64,000 nt of DNA from an uncultured Oscillospiraceae bacterium. GTDB taxonomy: Bacteria; Bacillota; Clostridia; Oscillospirales; Acutalibacteraceae. Below the pieces are notes generated by a model that made no database searches, had not been told where the DNA came from, and saw only the letters and a list, made by a program, of their open reading frames with translations. Location of the stretch: assembly GCA_900542575.1 (NCBI GenBank), contig UQOE01000004.1, positions 62,001 through 126,000 of the forward strand, given 5' to 3'. This document shows, piece by piece, positions 18,614 to 26,021 of the stretch. Position 1 is the stretch's first letter. Every line of letters starts with the position of its first letter. The translations under genes and the position numbers were made by a program.

Positions 18614-20422
18614 ATGTATAGAGCTCATGTTATGATCTGCGGCGGTACCGGATGTACGGCCAGCGGAAGTCAGAAACTCCAGGAAGCACTTGCCGAAGAG
18701 CTGAAGAAAAAAGGCCTTGAGGACGAGATTAAAATTGTTCAGACCGGCTGCTTCGGTCTCTGCGAACTCGGTCCCATCATGGTTATCTATCCCGGTGATG
18801 TCTTTTACAGCCGCGTCACCGTCGATGACATCCCCGAAATCGTCGAGGAACATCTTCTGAAGGGCCGTATTGTCGAGCGCCTGGTCCACGAGGACGAGGT
18901 TACCCAGGAAAAAACCACTTCGCTGGACGACACCAGTTTCTACAAAATCCAGCAGCGCGTCGCTCTGCGGAACTGCGGTGTCATTGACCCGGAGAACATC
19001 GACGAGTATCTCGCAATGGACGGCTACACCGCCCTGCAGAAAGTCCTGACCACGATGACGCCGGACGACGTCATTCAGACTCTTCTGGATTCCGGCCTCC
19101 GCGGGCGCGGCGGCGCAGGTTTCCCGACCGGCCTCAAATGGAAATTCGCCAAGCAGGCGCAGAATGATGTCAAGTATGTCTGCTGCAACGCCGATGAAGG
19201 CGACCCGGGCGCATTCATGGACCGCTCCGTTCTCGAGGGCGACCCCCACTCTGTTCTGGAGGCAATGGCAATTGCCGGCTACACGATTGGCTCGCATCAG
19301 GGCTATGTCTATGTCCGTGCCGAGTACCCCATCGCGGTCAAGCGTCTGAATATCGCGCTCAAGCAGGCCAGGGACTACGGCCTCATCGGCAAGAACATCA
19401 TGGGCACCGGCTTTGATTTCGATATCGACATCCGCCTCGGCGCCGGTGCATTTGTCTGCGGTGAAGAGACAGCACTTATGACCTCCATTGAGGGCAAACG
19501 CGGTGAGCCGCGTCCGCGTCCTCCGTTCCCGGCCAACAAAGGTCTGTTCCAGAAACCTTCCATCCTGAACAACGTTGAGACCTGGGCCAACATTCCCCAG
19601 ATCATCAATAACGGTCCCGAATGGTTCGCCAGCATCGGTACCGAGAAATCCAAGGGTACCAAAGTCTTCGCCCTCGGCGGCAAAATCAAGCACACCGGCC
19701 TCGTTGAGGTCCCGATGGGCACCACGCTCCGTCAGATCGTCGAAGAAGTCGGCGGCGGTATCCCGAACGGCAAGAAGTTCAAGGCGGCGCAGACCGGCGG
19801 CCCGTCCGGCGGATGTATCCCGAAAGAGCATTTCGATGTCCCCATGGACTATGAGCACCTCGCAGAAATCGGTTCCATCATGGGATCCGGCGGACTCATC
19901 GTCATGGACGAGGACTCCTGCATGGTCGATATCGCGAAGTTCTTCCTGAAGTTCACGGTTGATGAGTCCTGCGGCAAATGTACGCCCTGCCGTCTCGGCA
20001 CCAAGCGCATGCTGGAAATCCTTGAGAAGATTACCAACGGCGACGGCACCATGGACGACCTCGAAAAACTGGAAAATCTCGCCTATTTTGTCAAAACCAA
20101 CTCGCTCTGCGGCCTCGGTCAGACGGCTCCGAACCCGGTTCTCTCCACGCTCCGCTATTTCCGCGACGAGTATATTGAGCATATCCAGAACAAACACTGC
20201 CCTGCCGGTGTCTGCACCAACCTCCTCACCTATGTAATCGACCGTGAGAAGTGCATGGGCTGCACCATGTGCATGCGTCAGTGCCCGGCCGGCGCCATCT
20301 CCGTATCCAAATATACCCCGACCGGCCATAAACGCCCGAGTCTCGTCATCGACTCGGCTGCCTGCGTCAAGTGCGGTACCTGTGAGACCGTATGTAAGTT
20401 TGGCGCGGTATCGAAACATTGA
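18614..20422 (+). CDS. NuoF-like NADH-binding diaphorase subunit of hydrogenase (HydB type)
   Basis: It binds FMN and NADH and exchanges electrons with the hydrogenase subunit. The 602-residue product has an N-terminal thioredoxin-like [2Fe-2S] domain (CTASGS, TGCFGLC), the GRGGAGFPTGLKW FMN motif near residue 165, the GEETALMTSIEG segment, the NuoF [4Fe-4S] CGKCTPC at Cys453-459, and two C-terminal [4Fe-4S] ferredoxin motifs (CMGCTMC, CVKCGTC). This is the usual domain layout of electron-bifurcating hydrogenase HydB. It ends 18 bases before hydA. Confidence 0.94.
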   Translation: MYRAHVMICGGTGCTASGSQKLQEALAEELKKKGLEDEIKIVQTGCFGLCELGPIMVIYPGDVFYSRVTVDDIPEIVEEHLLKGRIVERLVHEDEVTQEKTTSLDDTSFYKIQQRVALRNCGVIDPENIDEYLAMDGYTALQKVLTTMTPDDVIQTLLDSGLRGRGGAGFPTGLKWKFAKQAQNDVKYVCCNADEGDPGAFMDRSVLEGDPHSVLEAMAIAGYTIGSHQGYVYVRAEYPIAVKRLNIALKQARDYGLIGKNIMGTGFDFDIDIRLGAGAFVCGEETALMTSIEGKRGEPRPRPPFPANKGLFQKPSILNNVETWANIPQIINNGPEWFASIGTEKSKGTKVFALGGKIKHTGLVEVPMGTTLRQIVEEVGGGIPNGKKFKAAQTGGPSGGCIPKEHFDVPMDYEHLAEIGSIMGSGGLIVMDEDSCMVDIAKFFLKFTVDESCGKCTPCRLGTKRMLEILEKITNGDGTMDDLEKLENLAYFVKTNSLCGLGQTAPNPVLSTLRYFRDEYIEHIQNKHCPAGVCTNLLTYVIDREKCMGCTMCMRQCPAGAISVSKYTPTGHKRPSLVIDSAACVKCGTCETVCKFGAVSKH

Positions 20423-20440
20423 TAAGGAGGATCATGACCC

Positions 20441-22204
20441 ATGGCTGAAAATGAAACCATTACTTTGACAATTGACGGTGTCGAAGTCACAGCGCCAAAA
20501 GGCTCCACGATTCTCGAGGCTGCCAAACTGGCCGGCATTACCATTCCGACACTCTGCTATCTGAAAGATGTGGATAACGCCATCGGCGCCTGCCGCATGT
20601 GCCTTGTCCAGGTCAACAATTCCCCGAAACTCGCTGCGGCCTGCGTATTCCCGGCTGCGGACGGCATGGATGTCGTCACCAACAGTCCGCTGATCGCCCA
20701 CAACCGCAAGATGAATCTGCAGCTGCTGCTTTCCAACCATAACCGCAACTGCCTCGCCTGCGTCCGCTCCGGCAAATGCGAGCTGGAGACCCTTTGCTGG
20801 GAGTACGGCATCGACGACGCCGACTTCTACGACGGCGACCGCAACTGGGGCCATTATGATGATTCCGCAGCTCATATGATCCGCGACAACTCCAAATGCA
20901 TTCTCTGCCGCCGCTGTGTTGCGGCCTGCTCCAATGTCCAGGGAATCGGCGTTATCGGCCCGAGCAACCGCGGATTCAAATCGGAGATCACCTGCGCTTA
21001 CGACCTGCCGCTCGGCGAGACCGCCTGTGTCTCCTGCGGCCAGTGCATTACGGCATGTCCGACCGGCGCCCTCTATGAGAAGTCCAACATCGACGATGTC
21101 TGGAACGCCATCAACGATCCGGACAAATATGTTATCGTTCAGGCTGCTCCGGCCGTCCGCGCCGCCCTCGGCGAGTGCTTCGACGAGCCCATCGGCACCG
21201 ACGCACAGGGCAAACTTGCGGCAGCGCTCCGCCGCCTGAAGTTCGACAAGGTCTTCGACACGGTCTTCAGCGCCGACCTCACCATTATGGAAGAGGCCCA
21301 CGAGTTTATCGACCGCGTCCAGAACGGCGGCAAACTTCCGCTCATCACCTCCTGCAGCCCCGGATGGATCAAGTTCTGTGAGCACTATTATCCGGAGCTC
21401 ACCGACAATCTCTCTTCCTGCAAGAGCCCGCAGCAGATGTTCGGCGCCGTTGCCAAGAGCTACTATGCTGAAAAGATGGGCATTGATCCGGCCAATATCG
21501 TCAGCGTGGCTATTATGCCCTGCACGGCGAAGAAATTTGAGATCGGCCGTGACGACGAGGACGGCGCCGGGTATCCCGATGTCGACTATGTTCTCACAAC
21601 CCGTGAGCTCGGCCGCATGATCAAGCGTTCCGGCATCGACTATGAAGAACTCGAAGACGAAGAGTTTGACGATCCGCTGGGCATTGGTTCCGGCGCAGGC
21701 GTCATCTTCGGCGCCACCGGCGGCGTTATGGAGGCTGCACTCCGTACAGCAGTTGACACGCTAACCGGCGAAGATCTCCCGGATGTCGACTATGTAGACG
21801 TCCGCGGCACGAAGGGCATTAAAGAGGCCACCTACGATGTCGCAGGCATGCAGGTCCGCGTCGCGGTCGCCAGCGGCCTCGGCAATGCGAGAAAGCTGCT
21901 CGATATGGTGGAGAACGGCGAGAAAGAATACGACTTCATTGAGATAATGGCATGCCCGGGCGGCTGCGTCAACGGCGGCGGTCAGCCTCAGGTTCACGCA
22001 AAAATCCGCAACTTTACGGATGTCCGCGCAGAGCGCGCCAAAGTTCTCTACAATCTGGATAAGAACAACCCCATCCGCAAGTCCCACGAGAACCCCGCCA
22101 TCAAGGAGATTTACGCGACCTACCTCGGCGAGCCCGGCTCCGAACTTGCGCATAAGCTGCTCCATACCACGTATGTCAAACGCAGCATCAACAAGAAGTT
22201 CTGA
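20441..22204 (+). CDS. hydA: [FeFe]-hydrogenase catalytic subunit (HydA, NAD-linked multimeric type)
   Basis: It reduces protons to H2. The 587-residue product has a [2Fe-2S] domain (Cys39, 51, 54, 68), a His100-Cys104-Cys107-Cys113 cluster, two [4Fe-4S] ferredoxin motifs (Cys153-163, Cys196-206) and the H-cluster domain. L1 is TSCSPGW (Cys305), L2 MPCTAKKFE (Cys361), L3 EIMACPGGCVNGGGQP (Cys505, Cys509), followed by a small-subunit-like tail. L1 has Ser306 where the common form is TSCCP. Together with the NuoF- and NuoE-like genes it forms a probable bifurcating enzyme using NADH and ferredoxin. Confidence 0.94.
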   Translation: MAENETITLTIDGVEVTAPKGSTILEAAKLAGITIPTLCYLKDVDNAIGACRMCLVQVNNSPKLAAACVFPAADGMDVVTNSPLIAHNRKMNLQLLLSNHNRNCLACVRSGKCELETLCWEYGIDDADFYDGDRNWGHYDDSAAHMIRDNSKCILCRRCVAACSNVQGIGVIGPSNRGFKSEITCAYDLPLGETACVSCGQCITACPTGALYEKSNIDDVWNAINDPDKYVIVQAAPAVRAALGECFDEPIGTDAQGKLAAALRRLKFDKVFDTVFSADLTIMEEAHEFIDRVQNGGKLPLITSCSPGWIKFCEHYYPELTDNLSSCKSPQQMFGAVAKSYYAEKMGIDPANIVSVAIMPCTAKKFEIGRDDEDGAGYPDVDYVLTTRELGRMIKRSGIDYEELEDEEFDDPLGIGSGAGVIFGATGGVMEAALRTAVDTLTGEDLPDVDYVDVRGTKGIKEATYDVAGMQVRVAVASGLGNARKLLDMVENGEKEYDFIEIMACPGGCVNGGGQPQVHAKIRNFTDVRAERAKVLYNLDKNNPIRKSHENPAIKEIYATYLGEPGSELAHKLLHTTYVKRSINKKF

Positions 22205-22241
22205 TTCCGATCGGCTTTCGGTTCCTGAAAAGCGGACGGAG

Positions 22242-22277
22242 AAACGGCACATGGCTTTCCGGCCATGTGCCGTTTTT
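22242..22277 (+). terminator. Terminator of the hydrogenase operon
   Basis: A strong stem (ACGGCACATGGC pairing with GCCATGTGCCGT) with a short loop is followed by five T. It lies about 40 bases past the hydA stop codon. Confidence 0.9.
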
Positions 22278-22315
22278 GATATAATTGTGAAAAGATACAT
22301 TCTGGAGGTGGTCCA

Positions 22316-22966
22316 TTGGGACGCAGACGAAATGAGGAGGAGCGGACCCGGCTCTACCGCACAGCGCTGTCACTGTTTGTCCGAAAGGGGTACAACGCGG
22401 CCCGAATCAGCGAGATTGCCGACGCGGCCGGAGTGGAAAAGTCGACCGTGCAGTATTACTTCCCGAAGAAGAGCCTGTTTATCAGCCGACTCCTGGAGGA
22501 AATGCTGGATGCAGTTATGCAGAAGTGTGAGAAGCACAACATCCGCTCCGAGCGCCCGTTTGTCATGCTCTACTATGCCGGTATCGCCCATCTCGATCTC
22601 CTGGCGCATTCCGAAGAAATGCAGAAGATTACGCCGGATATTCTCGCGGACCGCACGCTGACCGACAGCCTGATCGCGACCGAGATCCGCTGGTCCCAAG
22701 AACATTTCCCCTCTGCCGGGGACCCGGACCGGCTGGCGCTGGGCATCCGCATGACCATGGGCGGACTCTATGAGGAGCTCTGGCACGAGATGGAAGAGGA
22801 GCAGTCGGTCGATGTCTGGTCTCTGACCGAATATGCCATGTACGTGGTCACCACGCTGCTGGGCTATTCCCAGGAAGAGCGCACCTCCATTTTTGCAGAG
22901 AGCAATGTCTCAGCGGAAATTCTTGCTCAGGTTGTAGAAGAAGTCCGGAAAAGCATTTTTTCGTAA
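22316..22966 (+). CDS. TetR-family transcriptional regulator
   Basis: The 216-residue product starts at TTG 22316, seven bases after GGAGG. The N-terminal 60 residues are a TetR helix-turn-helix (SLFVRKGYNAARISEIADAAG and KSTVQYYFPKKSLF), followed by an all-helical ligand domain of normal length. It is 75 bases from the downstream membrane-protein gene, with an inverted repeat over that gene's promoter, so it may repress its neighbour and sense an unknown ligand. It follows a hydrogenase terminator, so it is not in that operon. Confidence 0.9.
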   Translation: MGRRRNEEERTRLYRTALSLFVRKGYNAARISEIADAAGVEKSTVQYYFPKKSLFISRLLEEMLDAVMQKCEKHNIRSERPFVMLYYAGIAHLDLLAHSEEMQKITPDILADRTLTDSLIATEIRWSQEHFPSAGDPDRLALGIRMTMGGLYEELWHEMEEEQSVDVWSLTEYAMYVVTTLLGYSQEERTSIFAESNVSAEILAQVVEEVRKSIFS

Positions 22967-22974
22967 AAATCTCC

Positions 22975-23003
22975 TTGCTATTTTTCTCTGTACTAGTATA
23001 GTA
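22975..23003 (+). promoter_or_regulatory. Promoter overlapped by inverted repeat, probable TetR operator
   Basis: TTGCTA at 22975-22980 and TATAGT at 22997-23002 are 16 bases apart. The perfect inverted repeat TACTA-N3-TAGTA (22991-23003) covers the -10 hexamer. This places a candidate operator of the upstream TetR protein where it would block transcription of the membrane protein gene. Confidence 0.55.
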
Positions 23004-23040
23004 TTAAGTGGAGAAAAAATTAGTAAAAGGAGAGATTGCT

Positions 23041-23841
23041 GTGAATATTTTTTCCGACCTCGTCTCCGGCTATCCGTCCGGGGATGTCTCACCGCAGGAT
23101 TTTATTGATCATCTGAGCTTCGGCGCACCGGGCGCCGCTTCGGCCTGGGTCGCCATCGCCCTCGCCGTTGTCTTTGGACTTCTGGTCTATATTATCCCCA
23201 TTTTTCTGATGGAACGGGAGCACATCGGTCCCTATCCGCTGTGGTTGCACACGTTCTATTTCGCCGCTGACTTTATGGGCATCTGGGTGTTCCTGTCTTC
23301 CTGGCGGCACTATCAACATTTCTTCCTGTTCCTCCTGCTCGCCATCGGCGAGGCCGTCTGGGTCGGCATGGAGACCTATTGTCTTCAGCGCGCCATGACT
23401 TTTGAGAAGGACATCAACTGGAAGCCGGGCACCCCGTTCGGAAAACGCATGAAAGATGTGGTCTTCCAGGTTATCATCTGGTATGTCGGTCTCAACTTCC
23501 TCCGCTTTGAGCTGCACGACAGCACCATGTGGAAATTCTGGATCTTCACCCAGGTTCTCATCACCATCGTCCCGTGCCTGACTCTGGAAAAGAGAGGCTA
23601 TCGTTCGGGCAACTCCCGCATCCTCAACTACATTTTCGTCTGCGTCGCGCTGGTCTCCTTCAACCCGTGGTGCAATATGTGGGTCTGCATTGCGCCGGAG
23701 TTCTTCTCGTTCCACGAGAACCCCTGGTATTACCTTATGGGCATCATCTGCCTCTTCTTCGCAATCCGCGGCATTGTAATCTACGAGAAGCTGCCGGAGA
23801 AAGAGGACATTATGCACACCGGCAAAAAACTTCTGAAGTAA
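23041..23841 (+). CDS. Polytopic membrane protein of unknown function
   Basis: The 266-residue product starts at GTG 23041, supported by AAAGGAG about ten bases upstream; an upstream in-frame GTG at 23008 lies inside the promoter region. It has about seven hydrophobic segments, rich in Trp, Phe and Tyr (WVAIALAVVFGLLVYIIPIF near residue 40, WHH-like FLSSWRHYQHF, and NPWCNMWV). Charged loops such as KDINWKPGTPFGKR and LTLEKRGYRSG separate them. I do not recognise a family. The neighbouring TetR gene suggests ligand-controlled expression. Confidence 0.75.
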   Translation: MNIFSDLVSGYPSGDVSPQDFIDHLSFGAPGAASAWVAIALAVVFGLLVYIIPIFLMEREHIGPYPLWLHTFYFAADFMGIWVFLSSWRHYQHFFLFLLLAIGEAVWVGMETYCLQRAMTFEKDINWKPGTPFGKRMKDVVFQVIIWYVGLNFLRFELHDSTMWKFWIFTQVLITIVPCLTLEKRGYRSGNSRILNYIFVCVALVSFNPWCNMWVCIAPEFFSFHENPWYYLMGIICLFFAIRGIVIYEKLPEKEDIMHTGKKLLK

Positions 23842-23864
23842 TAATTCCATCTTTCATAAACAAA

Positions 23865-23905
23865 GGGCGTGCTGCAGAATGCATTTTCTGCAGTACGCCC
23901 TTCTT
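23865..23905 (+). terminator. Long hairpin after the membrane-protein gene
   Basis: GGGCGTGCTGCAGAA pairs with TTCTGCAGTACGCCC around a six-base loop, followed by a weak T-rich run (TTCTTCATT). It probably terminates the rightward transcript. The arms resemble those of the terminator at 43827. Confidence 0.7.
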
Positions 23906-24071
23906 CATTAATTTGCAACAGTGCCGGCATAGGATCTCCCGTGCCAGCTTTATCATAAAAAACTGTGTTGAATTTCAAAAACAGGAGATGGAACTTCCGG
24001 GCTGAGCCTGTTGGATCAACACTCCTGGCACTATGATGTCCCTGATAAATGCTGAACATTACTTCCGCGCA

Positions 24072-24101
24072 TAAAAAAGCACCCCAATTGCTGGAGTGCC
24101 T
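24072..24101 (-). terminator. Terminator of the peptide-binding lipoprotein gene
   Basis: On the minus strand GCACTCCA pairs with TGGGGTGC around GCAAT, followed by a run of six T. It lies about 45 bases past the stop of the leftward gene. Confidence 0.85.
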
Positions 24102-24147
24102 TTCTTTACAGATACAATCCTTTTCGGGTTGATCGTCTTCGGTTCTA

Positions 24148-25920
24148 TTAGTTTGCGTCTTCTTCCGGCACCTCGAAAGAGGAGTAGACATTGCCGGACT
24201 GGGAGACAAAGACATCTCTGGCCGATTTCAGCGTGACCAGAGTATTGCTCTGTTTCCGGATGGGAAGGATGTATCCGTGGGAAATCAGATAGTGTTCTGC
24301 ACTGCGGCAGGCCTGAGCAATAGCGGCGTCGTTCTGGCCGGCGCGGGCGGTGATGACCGCCTGATCAAAGGCGGGGTCTGCCAGATGGATGAAATTCTTC
24401 TGGCCGCTGTCGGAGCAGAACTGACCCAGGAAATCGGCAGCCGCGCTGTCGTCGGCTGTGATGGCGGTATAGCAGATATCGTATTTGCCGTCCTCAATGG
24501 CCTGATCCAGTTCATCCTGTGTCTTATAGGTCTTGATGACCACCGACAGACCGGTGCCGAAGACTTTCTGCCAGTTCTGCAGCAGGGACTGGACGTCGCT
24601 CTTGTCGTCGTTCAGACAGATAAGATGGACCCGCGTGGGCACAGTGGAATCCTCTGTGCTGCTGGAAGACGAGCTGCTGCTGTCGTCGCTGTCTGCTTTG
24701 GAAGAGATGCCGAGTGAGGCTGCGCCGGACTGGAAGGCTTTCACTGCCTTAGCCATATTGGGTCTGCCGAGGACGGAGCGGCCGGCCTGGCGGCGGTATT
24801 TGTACTGCCCGGAGGTGACGCAGCAGTCCGGAATAATGCCGTCTGCCGGAGAGCTGATTGCGCTGCTGACCTGGCGGACATCGGTAGAATAGGCGATAGC
24901 CATGCGCAGACCGCTGTTGGAGGAAAACTTGCTCTTCTGATTCAGACAGAGTGCTTTGACCTCATTTTCGTAATCGGTTTTCCCATACTTGCGGGGCAGT
25001 GTGTCGGTCTCATCTTTGGCGACGAGTCCCGCCGAGAGGCCCTGATCGGTCTGAAGGGAATTGATGATGTCAATGGGGGAGGCGGTGTCGTCGGAGGTCT
25101 GGGGCGCCGTCTGATTCTCTCCGCTGGATCCGGTTCCGCCGAGGTCCTGCGCCAGGATAAATTTGAGCTGGTCAGAGAGAGGTTTATAGCTGCCCTGGTA
25201 GTCCGGATTTTTCTTCAGCAGAACCGTGCCGGCAATGGTGTTGATATTGGAAAGATAATAGGGTCCGTTGCAGAGCGCGAGGTCGCCGCTTAAGCCATAC
25301 TGGCCGTTGGTGGCGCGGAAAAAGGCACGCTTGCAGGGCATGCACGGAGCCGAGGTCAGAAGGTGGAGAAAGTTGATGTCCGGGTGCTCCAGGACAATGC
25401 GGAGTGTATAGCGGCCCTGCGCCTGGACGCCGAGTGCGCTGGCGGACATGGCGCCGCTGTGGATGGCCTGTGCGTTCTGAATGACATTTAGCTTGCTTGC
25501 ATAGGGGGCCTGGGTGTTTTTGGCGACTGCGCGCTGCATGCCAAAGACGAAGTCATCGGCGGTTACCTCGGTGTCAAAGGTTTTCTTATAGTTTTTTCCG
25601 AGAATGTCTCCCATACCGTCGGTCAGATGGTACTTCTGTCCGGACTTCAGGTGGAAGGTATAGAGCCTTCCGCCGCCGCTGACGCTCCAGCGTTCGGCAA
25701 CGCCCGGCAGAATACGGCCGTCCCGGTCCTCGCGGACCAGGCCTTCATAGGCGTTATTGGCAATGGAGGACAGCCCGTCGTCCCCGGCAATCTGCGGGTC
25801 GCAGCTTGTCGCGATATTGGGCATGGGTAAAAACAGTTTTTCTTCGCTCTTTCCGCATGAAGCAAGGCAGAGTGCGCAAAAAGCGAGACAAAGTACAAGT
25901 GCAGTTGCTTTTTTCCACAT
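24148..25920 (-). CDS. Oligopeptide-type substrate-binding lipoprotein
   Basis: This is a family 5 extracellular solute-binding protein (OppA/DppA-like). The 590-residue product has a lipoprotein signal peptide (LCLAFCALCLASC, lipid-modified Cys21). Family 5 features are DGRILPGVAERWSVS and the VTADDFVFGMQRAV segment, with NGPYYLSN later. A Ser-rich stretch near residue 420 is low complexity. No permease or ATPase genes adjoin it, so its transporter is elsewhere or it acts in sensing. AAGGAG lies upstream of the ATG. A gene of the opposite strand starts 100 bases away. Confidence 0.88.
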   Translation of the reverse strand: MWKKATALVLCLAFCALCLASCGKSEEKLFLPMPNIATSCDPQIAGDDGLSSIANNAYEGLVREDRDGRILPGVAERWSVSGGGRLYTFHLKSGQKYHLTDGMGDILGKNYKKTFDTEVTADDFVFGMQRAVAKNTQAPYASKLNVIQNAQAIHSGAMSASALGVQAQGRYTLRIVLEHPDINFLHLLTSAPCMPCKRAFFRATNGQYGLSGDLALCNGPYYLSNINTIAGTVLLKKNPDYQGSYKPLSDQLKFILAQDLGGTGSSGENQTAPQTSDDTASPIDIINSLQTDQGLSAGLVAKDETDTLPRKYGKTDYENEVKALCLNQKSKFSSNSGLRMAIAYSTDVRQVSSAISSPADGIIPDCCVTSGQYKYRRQAGRSVLGRPNMAKAVKAFQSGAASLGISSKADSDDSSSSSSSSTEDSTVPTRVHLICLNDDKSDVQSLLQNWQKVFGTGLSVVIKTYKTQDELDQAIEDGKYDICYTAITADDSAAADFLGQFCSDSGQKNFIHLADPAFDQAVITARAGQNDAAIAQACRSAEHYLISHGYILPIRKQSNTLVTLKSARDVFVSQSGNVYSSFEVPEEDAN

Positions 25921-25945
25921 TCCAGATCACTCCTTAAAAATGGCA

Positions 25946-25974
25946 TGTTCATTTTAGCACAAGATAGGTATAAT
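25946..25974 (+). promoter_or_regulatory. Promoter of the GH3 glycosidase gene
   Basis: A consensus -10 TATAAT at 25969-25974 is preceded 17 bases upstream by a poor -35 (TGTTCA). It would start transcription about 40 bases before the glycosidase ATG. Confidence 0.5.
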
Positions 25975-26021
25975 AAAAATACATTAAGTTGGATATGAAA
26001 CCGGAAGCATGGAGGCGAACT

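Larger units (their letters stand above)
23842..24147. other. 306-base intergenic region between convergent genes
   Basis: It separates the membrane-protein gene (rightward) from the peptide-binding lipoprotein gene (leftward). It contains two hairpins described separately and about 160 bases of unremarkable sequence with no gene-like frame and no promoter I can support. Confidence 0.7.
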
